Assembly (NCBI RefSeq): GCF_000835495.1
Contig: NW_015622546.1
Location: forward strand, 684,883 to 748,882
Origin: Cladophialophora immunda
Lineage: Eukaryota; Ascomycota; Eurotiomycetes; Chaetothyriales; Herpotrichiellaceae
Length of the DNA stretch: 64,000 nt
Reading direction: 5' to 3'
This document shows, in pieces, positions 22,411 to 33,726 of the stretch. The notes beneath the pieces were generated by a model. That model had not been told where the DNA came from. It did no database searches and saw only the letters and a program-made list of their open reading frames with translations. The position numbers were made by a program, and so were the translations under genes. Positions within the stretch are counted from its first letter, which is position 1; each line of letters starts with the position of its first letter.

Positions 22411-22437
22411 GCAGAAGAGGCGGAAGAGGCAGAAGAG
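22411..22437. repeat. 9-bp tandem repeat, three copies
   Basis: Three copies of GCAGAAGAG (second copy GCGGAAGAG) about 15 bases after the stop codon of the beta-propeller gene, so probably in its 3' UTR. Confidence 0.85.
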
Positions 22438-22948
22438 GCAGAAAACTCATTGTGTGTGAGGTGACTGGAGTTGCATGCAGCATAATGATACTAGTGGGTG
22501 GTTGCGGGACAAACTTGAAAAGATCGAGATTCAACCTTGCGCTGGAATTTGGAAACTCGTGAAGACAGATGTGGAGTGTGTTTTCTTTTAATGTTCTGAA
22601 ATTTTTGGGAACAAAGGCCAAAACTTTTCAAACACTCTTCACTCTCAGCGTGATGCTCCCCTCCAACCCTCTTCATCCTTCCGCTTTCAAACTTTTCTAA
22701 TCCCTTCTCATCTAGACTAGTACTTAGTCCTCGGCCTCATGTTCCACAGCTCCTCCACAGCTCACCATGGAACCCGGCAGGGCGCAGGGCGTTGCGGAGG
22801 AACGAAGGAGATCTCAGCCTAAACTGCTACGACCATGCCGGAAATGCAGCAAAAGCGCAGTAAGCAGAGTAAGTAGAGAAGCGCAGAACACGACTTCCAT
22901 TTAAATGTGCCTCCAGCGGTGCCTAAATTGGGAACTAAAATTTATCGT

Positions 22949-22983
22949 AGTAGTAGTGGTGGTGATAGTAGTAGTAGTAGTAA
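22949..22983. repeat. Trinucleotide (GTA/GTG) tract
   Basis: Imperfect run of GTA, GTG and GTA units in non-coding sequence. Confidence 0.75.
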
Positions 22984-23949
22984 TCCCAGCGCCACTTGTT
23001 CCATAGATGCCGCTTTCTTGACGCACGCATCTGTGCTGCTGTATCGCGAGGATTGTGAAATTAAAGCATTGAAGCATTGAAGCGGAAAGAACAACCGCTT
23101 ATCAGGATCCCAGCAGCACAGCCTGCATCTCAACCACTTTCCACAAGGAAATTTAGGCACCATCGTACTGAAAGGGCAGGGAATCTGCCAGTTTCCTAAC
23201 GCACGTTCTGAAAAGGATGCCTAGCCAAAAGGCAAGGATAGCCGAACGGAACGGGCCAGATGAAGCCCCCCAAGGTGTCTGCTCAGGGAAAGCTCAGGGA
23301 GCACTCAGTGATACTCAGTTAATGGCTCTGTTAAAGCTCAGGTTAAAGGAGCCCTCACTCACCCTCTAGGATTGAACCCTGTAGGGTACTTGGGCTTTTC
23401 GTTCTCGAGTAATACAGGTAATCAGGCGGAGGGAGCCAGAATAGGCTCCGTGGCTCCCTGGCCTCGGCTCAGTGAAACTCAGAAGAGTTGCGTCAGTCCC
23501 GCTCACCGGGGGGTTTGGAACTCAGCCTAAACCAACGTCAGACACGCAAACAACCCATCGAGTTATCAACGAGATGATTGGTTTTGTTCCACGGACTCCC
23601 CAGGCAGTAGTATCACTACAATGTTGCGGAGAATATCGTAAAATACCCAAATGCTCCAGGTTTGGATAAGAACGGCCACACTTTCACAGCTATGGCAGAT
23701 CTGTAAATCCGAGCCATCGGGCTGACCTGATGATTCCTCTTAAGTACGTCCTCTTGATCCATGCATGCCACATCTCTTCATGAGCGAAGTCATCAAGTCA
23801 ACATTATGCCAGTTACTCGGGAACCTCCCGGATTTCGCGTGGGCGGCCGTTCCCCTGCGTTCCCTTGTTTTCCAAATGTGGTCTGATGCCTAAAACAGAA
23901 TTCACAAAATACTCAACTTTCCAAATTGAGTCTTTTGGGCGATCCTACT

Positions 23950-24192
23950 TTACTCGACTCTCCTCGATCGTTCGACTGTAGGAGCTTCGCAGATTTTGTT
24001 CTTGAGATTTGCAAACTGCCCCATTGCCGAGTCAGGAGGACAATAAGTAGGATCGCCAGCTTGAACTTGCGTGATGCCAGCGGTGTCAAAGCCGGATATC
24101 TTCCAGGCGGAGTCATCCAAGATCAGAATGTTTTCAGGCTTCAAGTCAGGATGATATATCCTTCGATATCGGTTCACCCCTGTTATAGGCAC
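23950..24192 (-). pseudogene. Decayed protein-kinase catalytic fragment
   Basis: An isolated 80-codon frame that clearly descends from a serine/threonine kinase. IYHPDLKPENILILDD is the catalytic loop (HRDLKPEN) with the Arg changed to Pro. WKISGFDTAG is the DFG segment with the order scrambled. AGDPTYCPPDSAMGQFANLK is the activation loop / P+1 region (GTxxYxxPE-like). It stops soon after NLKNKICEAP, where the family continues with the D-x-W-S-x-G helix, and I find no N-lobe upstream. Loss of the catalytic-loop Arg, the altered DFG and missing lobes make it a non-functional remnant. Confidence 0.75.
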
Positions 24193-24509
24193 TTGAAGTA
24201 GCGGTGCACTTGCTTGCGTGGTAGTCCTGGCGGACCCGTTGAATGCTCTGACTCGTCCTCAATAACGCCATGTGCTTTCAGTCAGATACCGGTTGTCTCC
24301 GCAATCAAGAGGTGGAAGGAGAGGAAGAACGTGAGGGAACCCCCAAGGTGAAAGGGCATGATCCGGTTTATTACGATGGGATTTAGTAATGCAAATGCCT
24401 TGAAGACTTGGACGCTCTGGTATGCGAGACTAGATGTCAAGTGCGGAAGTCCTGCTCATCTTTCCGGGCCACATGTACTGTGCATAAAAGGTTCGGCGCT
24501 TCCGGGGTT

Positions 24510-24526
24510 GGGGGGGGGGGGGGGGG
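24510..24526. repeat. 17-bp poly-G run
   Basis: Seventeen consecutive G (preceded by ggggtt). A G4-prone homopolymer in non-coding sequence. The exact length is likely to be unreliable in any assembly. Confidence 0.9.
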
Positions 24527-24873
24527 ACAGTTCGCCGCCGCTTCCGCCTAAGCAGCCCGGTGGTTCTTGCCGAATACCGACACAGAGGGGGCTGGACTTG
24601 CCCTCCGTCAGCCCCCCATAGGTAGGAAGGCAGGAACTCCGCACCTACCACCAGCAGCCGAAGTTCAACCTGTCCTCAAAACTTCTCCAGCTGATCCTAT
24701 GCTCCGTGGACGCCTCCTCTTGTGCAATACCTTGATACCATCCTAAACCTCAACTCTCTTATCATTGGAAATTCGCTGCGAAATTTCATCCTTATGCGTG
24801 ATGATGGCATCCTCAGTGTGCTCAGGCGCCAATTGAATACTGTGACGAGTCCTCGCAGGCCAGGACGGCCCCT

Positions 24874-24894
24874 GTTAACGTTAACGTTAACGTT
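24874..24894. repeat. (GTTAAC)3 self-complementary tandem repeat
   Basis: Three GTTAAC units plus GTT. Each unit is itself a palindrome, so the block can fold either way. Non-coding. Confidence 0.9.
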
Positions 24895-25195
24895 TGTGGG
24901 TTATCATCAGGGGCTACGGCATTGTAACACCCACTGTTTCAACCTCTGAGGCGCAGAACGAACGTTTACTCTGCATATCCTGAGGAATTCTACTGCAGTG
25001 CTAGCTTGCAAAAGGACATGTGTATAACACGTGAAGTTAGAATCTCTGCGGCCCTAACAACGCTCTTCTTTTGGACGTACATTAATGCAACGTAAGACTT
25101 TCCCAGCAGGGTTCAATTGGGGCCAAAGTGCTTCACGCTTGTGTCAGCGAGACGCCACATTAGGTCGAGTGCAAGTACAGCGCTTATCTCAAACA

Positions 25196-28100
25196 ATGGC
25201 GTGTACAACCGCCGAACTCCTGCAGATGACAGGGTGAGTGTTTGGTGTGTACCTGATATGGGCTCTTCAACGTGACGTGTTAAGAACATCAATCGTGCCT
25301 TCGAATCTTTCTGTACTCAGCAGACACTGCGTCTTCACTGCTCTGCAACAAGAAACATGCCAAAGCCAGGCTTCAACAGAAACGGACGGCCCCTCAATGT
25401 CGCTGCAGCAAGAGATGAGATCAATAGAATCCGCAGAGATCGGGGTATCATCGATGACTACGACGAAAGCCAAATTCGCAAGACAGATTTGAGCTTTCAA
25501 AAAGACTACCGTCGAAGAGCTGCCGAGCACAGAGCCTTATACGCCCGATATACTAGAACGTCGGTTTCTTCCTTCTATTCAAAAGACCGGTCGCTAATAA
25601 CAGCAGCGTCGCCGAGCAGCTCTACTCGTCCAGATTCAGGCTTATTTATGAATTGCTCCAAAATGGAGACGACTCCTGTTACGCAAATGATGTCGAGCCC
25701 TCTGTTACGTTTCGAATCAAGCCCTCCGAGCTGATCATTGAGTCCAACGAGCTGGGATTCACACTCGAGAATGTCGAATCAATTTGCGATACTGGTAAAA
25801 GCTCCAAAGCCAGCAATGCCGATACGACTGGGGAGAAAGGCTTGGGTTTCAAATCGGTATTTGGCATTGCAGACTACGTCCACATCCAATCTGGGCTCTG
25901 GTCTTTCAGGTTTGAGCACAGTCAAGGCGAAGAGGGCGTGGGAATGATCACTCCAGTGTGGACTGATGTTACGTCTCCTCTACCTTCGAATGTCGGGACG
26001 AGGTTGACGCTTCGGTACTATGACCGGCGCGACACCTTCGCCAGACGCCTCGTGTCTGAGTTTGAAAAACTACCCAGAACAATTATGTTTGCGCTACGCA
26101 AGCTGAAGAAGTTAATCGTCGTTGTGGATGGCGTTGATGGACGGTCAGATCGAATGGCTTTCGAGAAAGACGGAGATTTGAGATCCGATGAAATTCGCAT
26201 TAACACCACCGTGACCGGGAATTTTGGCGCCCATATGTCAGCGACAACATGGCTCAGGCTGTTTCAAAACACAGTCAGCGACCTCCCCTCTGATACACAT
26301 CGTACAAGCTCTGAGAGCGATGTGACCGTCGCATTTGAGGTGGATTCAGATGGCCAGCCCGTCATTCCCGCCAAAGGGCAGCATGTGTTTGCTTATCTTC
26401 CAGTACAGCGCATTATACAGCTCCCCGTATGTGTCTTTGATACCTTTCGCAATACGAAGCTAACTAATCCAGTTTCTTATCAACGCAAATTTTATCCTCA
26501 CGGCTAATCGTGAGAGTGTTCCTGATACCGATTGGAATAATGCATTGCGAGAAGGAGCCTCTTCGGCGTTTGTCGGTTTGGTGGACAATGTTGTTACCTC
26601 TGGTGACCCTCTGGAGTTCAAATGGATGCGCTATCTCCCCCAAAGACCCATGCAAGGCTTTTGGGAATGTTTATGGGTTGACATTCAGGCCGAGCTCTTG
26701 TACAGTGACATACCCATTTTACGGTCACGACGGGACGAACTTCACAGCATTGACCACATGACAACTCTTCCAGACTGGTTCATCCACGACAACGAGCCAA
26801 TCGTGGCCGACACGGACGAAGATATCTACTTATCGGACGACTATGAATCAAGCGATGTAAGAATCCTGAAAGACCTTGGGGTGGGCCAAATCTCGGCTAC
26901 ACAAATTTTGGAGAGAATACAACTTGGTCTTTCACGAAGCGCGGAACCCCCAATACATCACATCCCACTCGATGACTCATGGCACACGGCCTTCGCTGCT
27001 CTCATACAACGGCTCCTTAGGAAGAAATCCATCAAGAAGGATGTCGAGCAGTTAAGGATCATCCCATTGGACGACAATCGCTGGGTTTCACCCTGGTCCT
27101 TGCATATGGATGCTGTTTATCTACCATATCTTGTCGATGAAGACTCGGTGTCGATAAAGGTACCTGATGGTCTCGGGTTTAAGAAACTTCACGAGACGGC
27201 CGCTGCAGATGGAGAGCGTGCGAGCTTCTACACGAGTCTCGGAATTACCTCGTGCCACCCTGATGCTGTAACAGCGAGGATCCTTGAGATACACCAGTCA
27301 GGGAAGAGAACCGGAACGGTGTTCACCTTCAAAACGGATCTCGAAATCCTCTTTTGGTTCGGAAAGCGACCGTCCCTGTCAACGCAGAGTCAGACTCGTC
27401 TGACATTTATGAGCGATGAATTCAAACTACTTCGAGGACCTTTCTTATTCTTTCCCTCGGAAGATAACTATCACGCAGAGAAACTACTTGCTGCAACTCC
27501 GAAGAAGGATTTGCATAAGCGTCGTTACGGGATTCTCGATAAACAATACCTGAAATCCCAAGTTTCCAATCATATCCGCCATGGTTTAGACTGGAGATCC
27601 TATATTGAGAGATGGGGGGTTAAATACTTCCCTGATCTGGCACACGAAGTGTCCGCTGTATGGAAGCTCCATACTCTGATGAAGCTGATTGCTCGAGATA
27701 ATCCTGACAGCTTTGTCGCAAATCTCAAAGCGCATTGGTCTGATTACCGTGTTGATGCATCCAGAATCAAGAACGACCTGAAGAATGTTCGGGTACCATG
27801 TCGGAATGACTCCACACAAAGGCTTTGCGACACTATTCTACCAACGCATGAATTGATGGATAGAAGCCGAGGACCCCACCTAACCAATCTCCTACCATTC
27901 CTGAAACTACCTCTTGATTATGATACCCAACAATCCGAGGCTTGGTCCTTTTTGAAAGAGTTTGGAGTGATCTGTGAAGTCAATGCTAGCTTTTACTTGA
28001 GAGCAATGTACCTATTAGCTGATCTTGGAGAGGGCCACTTACTACCGACGTGTGAGAAAATCTATAGCGGTATTGCTCAAACAACGGCAGTCGGAGACGC

Positions 28101-30643
28101 CAAAGCTGTACAGGTATGTCAATTCCGTTCATGCAGAGACATCTACTGACTCGGAGCAGCAAGAATTTGTGACGCGACCGTTGATCCGCTCGAAGACAAC
28201 CGAGGAAGCCTGGTACCGATCAACTGATTGTATTTGGGAAGGTCCAAGCTTTCTCCGGGCGAAGCAGGTATTGAGTCCGTTGTACGGAGCTAATCAATAT
28301 GCTTCCAGTTTCTTCAAAACCATTTTGAATATGCGGGATGTTAGCTATAACGACTTGATCGACGAACTCAAGATGTTATCAACGGAAGCAACAGACGGAT
28401 CATGTCTAATCGAGAGCAAGGTGTCAAAAGTCTATGCAGCTCTAGATGCAATGGCAAGCTCTAAGCCCGTGATCGAGGCCATTCGGTACGGTTGTCCCTC
28501 AAAAAGAAACCGATTTCTCTGACAGCAGTCATAGGCAAGAGTTCAATGGTATCGGTTTGATTTATGTTGGTCAAAAGTGGTTGAAGCCTTCAAAGTGCTT
28601 GTGGAACTGTACTGTCGCCATCTCCGGGCGTCTGCCACTGGACCATGTATACCCTCGGCTTAAAAAATTCTTCGTTGATAAGATGAAAGTCAGGACTATG
28701 AACATCAACGTTCTTGTACAGGAGCTTGGAAGAATGGCGAAGAAGACTTCCCCCAACGTTGACGAGGTCAAGCGTATCATACTTACTATTGGCGAACTGT
28801 TAGCCTCAGATCCTGAGGTAGAGGTCAACGAGAAGCAGCTGAGAACTTTGGAGGAAACGGCCTTTCTACCTGTCCGTGGCCCCGACGGGTTGAAGCTATT
28901 TTCCGTGGATGAAGCATTCACCATCAATGACCATCAGAGATATGGCCAGCTCTTCGAAAATCGAGCAAAGATCCTTGACTTTGGTCACGAAGAGATGACT
29001 TCGTTGTATCCGTTGTTCGAATTGCTGGATCTCCAGGATCGCTTTCTCTCGAGCCTAGTGGAGTCAGAAACAACTGTGGACAAGTCAACTGCCCATCAAG
29101 GTCTTGAACACTATATCAGGGACCGGGCATACGCCTTGTCGTGGTGAGTTTCAATGTCTTATCGTAAAGAAAAAGTTTGCTGACTGTTCATCAGCTGTGC
29201 CAATTACTACAATAGCTCGAAATATTACAACCGGAAAACGACGACCCATGAGTTACTGATGGCTGCAGAAGTATTCGTCTGCGAAGAGATGTGGACAGAG
29301 CTCGTGCTACCGGAGGAATATGACTCAGTCACTGTTCAGAGTGATCGAGCGGTGGTCGATATCTGCTTCCCTGATGGGAAGTTGACGATCTATGTCCCAA
29401 GCGACTACGATAGCCTTTATTCTTGCTTTCACACAGAGCTTCCTCAAGAACTTGCAAACGTACTTTCCATCGACAATGAACGGGCAGTCAAGGTCGTCTA
29501 TCGTATCTTGAATGATACCAAGAAAGATTTGGATACCATCATGAAGGATGAGGACCTGCCGGAGTATCCCTGGTTCGAAAAACCTGCACCATCGCTACAG
29601 ACAGTGCCATTTCCAGCTCTGGGTGATACAGAACCTAACAGCAGCAGTATGCCGACGCCTGCATCGCCAACCGACTCATCCTCTGACCACAACGACGGCG
29701 ACGACGACGACGACGACGACGTGGTCGTGACCCGGGTCGATCAAAGGAGCACAGCACCATATTCCCGAGTGGAGAGCAGCATTCCTTCTCCAGTCCACGT
29801 TCAGTCAACTGGTTCTCACCATACAATTTGGGAGGAGGTGGCACGGGATCAACAGTACAAAAGACTCTTGCGAGAAGTGATCCGCCAAGCAAGGCAAGGC
29901 GGGCGATCTCCTCAAAGGAGAGGAGGATCGCTATCGCTGGATGAAATCGACGAAGCTCTAGATGAACTTACCCACCCACCAGCTGACTACGCAGCGTTCT
30001 ACCAAACGTTTGGCGATACAGGGAACGGCAGATTTGAAGAAAACGCCCGGGTGGGCGCGGCGGGAGAACTATATGTAAGTCTTGGAAAGTATCCTTACAC
30101 ATGAAGGGTAGCTGACTTGGACTGAATTAGGTATTTGAGCTCCTCAAAGCCTACGGAGTCGCAAATTTCAGCATCGACAAGTGGCAGAGCTCAATTCGTC
30201 ACTACGTGAACATCCTCCCCGAATACGCAGATGAACCGCCGTGGCACGGCCGCGAAATCTCGGATATAATGTACGAAGGCAACTGTCCGCGGCTGATGGA
30301 GTTGCTTCGGGAAAACACGACATTCCCCTATCCCGCCTGGCTTGGGCTTGAGTCCGGCGCGACGTCAATGTCGACACCGGAGGTGAATTATCACATCGAA
30401 GTCAAGACCACGTCCGGGCCCTACAACACTCCGTTCTTCATGAGCAGCAATCAGTACAGGCTCATGCGAGACAAAGCCTGTCCAAATAACTCGACGACGG
30501 CCCCGCGAGATCTGTACCTGATCATGAGAGTGTTCAACCTGTTCTCCAGCAGGATTGGGTTGCAGGTGTATGTTAACCCTTGGCATCTCAGAGAGACAGC
30601 CCTGGAATTCGTGGCGGATCCGTGGAAGGTCGTTCCTATGTGA
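25196..30643 (+). CDS. Giant GHKL-ATPase / DUF3883 (NOV-like) protein
   Basis: About 1,660 residues in eight exons. The start at 25196 (MACTTAELLQMTG) splices across 25234-25379 to NGRPLNVAAARDEINRIRR. The GHKL/Hsp90-type ATPase follows: IYELLQNGDDSCYAN (N-box), ELGFTLENVESICDTG (Asp box) and TGEKGLGFKSVFGIAD (glycine lid), then FLINANFILTANRESVPD, a block typical of sacsin/NOV-like ATPases. About 900 residues of helical middle region have no motif I know. An acidic Asp run lies near 29695-29720. At the C-terminus, GAAGELYVFELL, REISDIMYEGN and YHIEVKTTSGPYNTPFFM form the DUF3883 domain, with the D...E-x-K spacing of a restriction-endonuclease-like fold. Introns near 25562-25607, 26427-26474, 28111-28158, 28485-28543, 29144-29194 and 30074-30130; the second has a weak donor. 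No signal peptide. ATP-driven conformational change linked to nucleic-acid cutting is inference. Confidence 0.85.
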
Positions 30644-30787
30644 CGCTTGTGGCTTGATTCGGTGGAATTGAGGGCTGAATACGCCTGTGCATCATAGTTG
30701 GATGTACAATATGCTTTACGAAGCGACCTGTTCCGCTTCCAGTTCGCTCAGAGCTATGCGTCCGCATTTGAGCCAGCGTTTTCAAGA

Positions 30788-30840
30788 GCTAGCTCCTGCC
30801 AAGACCGCTCCGCTCTAGGAGTCGACTCCTAGGAGCTAGC
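30788..30840. repeat. Nested inverted repeat with 18-bp perfect palindrome
   Basis: GCTAGCTCCT at 30788-30797 is the reverse complement of AGGAGCTAGC at 30831-30840. Between them, CTAGGAGTCGACTCCTAG at 30815-30832 is a perfect 18-bp palindrome. It lies in the 252-base gap where two convergent genes end (30643 and 30896). It could act as a hairpin at the transcript ends, or be a footprint of a small mobile element. Confidence 0.85.
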
Positions 30841-30895
30841 GAGTAGCTCCTTGCCACGTGAGACACGCTTCATTCACTACCTAGGGACGGATCGA

Positions 30896-32805
30896 TCAAC
30901 TAAATAGCCATGAAGACGGACCCGGAGAAGGCCGAGAAGAAGGCTTTCCTACTCCCCTGCACCGTCTTCTTACTGCCACAAACCTCCTCGCAGGCTCCAC
31001 CACGATAGAAGGTCCAAAATGAACCTCTTGCCTCCGGACGGGCCTGTCCACTAGCACCTCTCCAGGACCTGAAGTGGACCAGGTCTCCACGAATTCGTGA
31101 GGGGGAGGCCGCTCGGGACGCTCCTCGAGCACTTCATTTGGTCTGGGTGGCTTAGGTGTCTGTTTGATCGCCGCTGGCCGTGGCTCCTCTTCAGCATCAC
31201 TCTTTTCGTCCTGCTCGTGGACTAATCGTAAGTGGTCTTCGAATTCCGCAAGTTTGTGCTTTGCTTCGTTCCATTCTCGCGTAACGGCCTCGATGCGCTG
31301 AGGGAGCGACTGGCCATTCGGCACCGCCGATCCCATGGTTTCATCAGATGTTGAAATTGGGAAACGTAGCAGGGTTTCCTGCTCTCGGTGTAGCTGTGCA
31401 TACAGCTCTCGTAAGCGTTCAACCTCTTTTATCAGTCCTTTGCGTCTCCCGTCCAGCCTCACATCCCTCATCTTGCGCTGATCATGTCTAAGTCCACGCC
31501 GCTTTTCGAAAGCAGCCATTCTCGCAGGATACAAGATGTCCTCCTCTAGAACTAGGTCGCACGGCAGGAAAACCAGATTGTGTGTCGCGTCCCCTTCTGT
31601 CTTTGCAGGACGTCAGCAGGCGCAGATCTGGGACGTCAGAAACATTTCTCACCGCCTTGTAAAACTCTTTTACGGCTTTGTTAAAGTCGATAGTCGGCTC
31701 CTTAGGCAAGTATTGTCTTGTACAGTTGCCGAACAAGCAGACTGAATAGTGGTCCGACGGCAAACGCTCGCCTGTATCGGACTCATATCGGTATTCGGCG
31801 GGTTTGCTGTAGTTGATGAAAATTGGGCAACGAGGAGTCATGACCCGCAGTTTTGTCCTGATTTGGAAGTCGAAATGCATGAGACAGTCCAGATAATCGT
31901 CGCTGAGCGGTTCCGATCCTTTCGGGATTAACTTGTGACGAGGTGTCTCCTCGTCCCAGGGTATCTTGACGATTCGCTCAACCGTTATTGGGATTGCGAC
32001 GCTCTCATATATCTCGGGAACCCAGCAGTGCCTCTGCAATTCGACTTGGTAGTCCCAATGCACGGACTCTGCGTACTCTGTGCTGTTCCTTGGGCAACTG
32101 CGCCTTGCAGGACGTCCGTCGGAGGACACGACTTGGACGGAATCGTTTGATAACCTCTGAACCTTATCAGCCTTCACTGACGGTGTATATTAGCACATTT
32201 TCATGATAAGATATCAGGTGAGTCTCACGCTGCTCCATAGATACCCCTTTGCGCCAACTTCGCATGCTGCGGGTGACAGTCAGTTTGCGGTCTTTTTGCA
32301 CGTGGACTTCCGGAGCCGGGGTTGGTATGTTTCCAGTCATAGCTATGCCAACATTGATGCTCGTGGATTTTGTAGTTTCATTACTGACTTCGGCCTCCGC
32401 AGACTCATCCCTCTCGGGATACCACAAATGGTGCTCCTGCTTTTTGTATAGGTAGCGGATGGAGATGGAGTCAAAGAATTTCTTGTACGGTTGAGAACTG
32501 AGGCTGTTAGTAGGACGCATGAGGACAAAGTGGAATTGCGTATCAACCTACGTGTGCTCGAAGCCTCGAATCTCGACCTCAAGTGTGAAACTAGCCCTAA
32601 AGTGAAGGCAGTCGCACTCTGGCTTATTTTCGGCTCCGAGGTTGCTGATATTCTTGTCGTCTTTTATATCGTCCAGACCCTTGCGACTCCTGGAGATGTA
32701 TATTGCGGGGTCTAGGATGCTGATCGAAGTTTTCTGCCCTTTCTTCTTCTGTCCAACTTGCTCTTCCAAATCAATTTGTTGCACGCTGGTTTTCTCCATT
32801 GCCAT
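30896..32805 (-). CDS. Unrecognised protein with C-terminal coiled coil
   Basis: Probably one gene, about 570 residues, starting MAMEKTSVQQIDLEEQ at 32805. Exon 1 splices through a 51-base intron (near 32499-32549, ending ctaacag) to LSSQPYKKFFDSISIRYLYK. A second intron (about 32175-32240) leads to LKADKVQRLSNDSVQVVSSD, and that exon runs through KLIPKGSEPLSDDYLDCLMH to FNKAVKEFYKAVR. The last part is VFLPCDLVLEEDILYPARM followed by a charged coiled coil (LIKEVERLRELYAQLHREQE) and a Pro/Glu-rich tail ending at 30896. The junction near 31590-31640 has a good donor (GTGAGA) and acceptor (AAAGACAG), but the reading frames do not match by my count. There may be a frameshift, an unusual splice site or an error. 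I do not recognise the family. It is convergent with the GHKL/DUF3883 gene. Confidence 0.55.
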
Positions 32806-33726
32806 CGCGGGACTGACGAGAGAGAGTTTCCCTGCGCACTACAGGGACGCGCTCCTTTTCACTTACACATGAAGTGTATACCACAGAGCTTGATGAATCA
32901 CGCCACATCATGCTCGTGAGAAGTCGTGATTGACACTCGAATACGAGGCGCTAGGCCGAGTTTGGGAACAGTAAGCAGTACCAAGTCAAACGAATTGATT
33001 CTCGATCTCTGGCAACCCGTAACGACCAAAAGCCACAGAGGTTTGGATCGGTGACGGACAGCTAGGCGCTGTCCGCGTGGGAGTCGTGCTTTGTTGCGGC
33101 TCTTGGGCTCTCGGTCTGTTTGGCCTAAGAAATGCTCCTCCATATTGGGAAGACGAACACCGCCAAAGACAGCCTCGTGTGTCACAGGTGAGCTACACAG
33201 TAGATTGGTGTACTGGGCTTTGAGGTACAGGACAGCCGGCGATGATACCAGCTTTGCTTTTCTCAGCTCTCGTGTTGATTCTTCGTCACGGGATTCGCAA
33301 ATCGTGATGCAGTCTTAGGCGGCAAAAGAAGAGTAAAAGCTGCTCGGAGCTCACATGCGACCCACCCCGCCCAAACAGGACGCAGGTAACCATCGTATAA
33401 TATGCCAGGTGGCTGTGGATAATAGAGCAGTGATAAATGAGGACATCCGCCAATGAGGAGGGAGTTTCGGGAGTGCAGCAAAAGCCGCAAGAACGCCCAG
33501 CTCAGCCCAGCCTAAAGCCGAATAGAGGCCGCTGCACCAGGCCGCTAAATTGGCACTTTTGTTCGACGGAGGCTTTGGCCCCTGTAGGCGCCACACTGGT
33601 ATGCTGAGGCAGCCAGAATCATGACGAGGCAGTGCACAATGCCTCGAAGACGACTTAAGAGACCCTCTGCGGCACCACCATGCCTGGAGCTTCTCATACA
33701 TTGACGGTCCACAGGTTAGAAATGCG
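32806..33726. promoter_or_regulatory. Divergent intergenic region before the HET gene
   Basis: 921 bases between the start of the coiled-coil gene (minus) and the HET-domain gene (plus). Several short frames are open on both strands without family likeness. No RNA gene seen. Confidence 0.5.

Larger units (their letters stand above)
22397..25195. other. Gene-poor, repeat-bearing region
   Basis: 2.8 kb without a supportable intact gene. It holds a GCAGAAGAG-type triplicate at 22411-22437, a GTA/GTG trinucleotide tract near 22949-22983, a stretch rich in scattered CTCAG words at 23280-23480, a decayed protein-kinase fragment at 23950-24192, a 17-G run at 24510-24526 and a (GTTAAC)3 repeat at 24874-24894. 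I could not find terminal repeats or a transposase/reverse-transcriptase frame, so I do not call a mobile element. Confidence 0.55.

Noticed and set aside
23280..23480. CTCAG-rich stretch as an LTR or transposon
   Set aside because: Repeats are short and irregular; no terminal repeats, target-site duplication or transposase/RT frame found.
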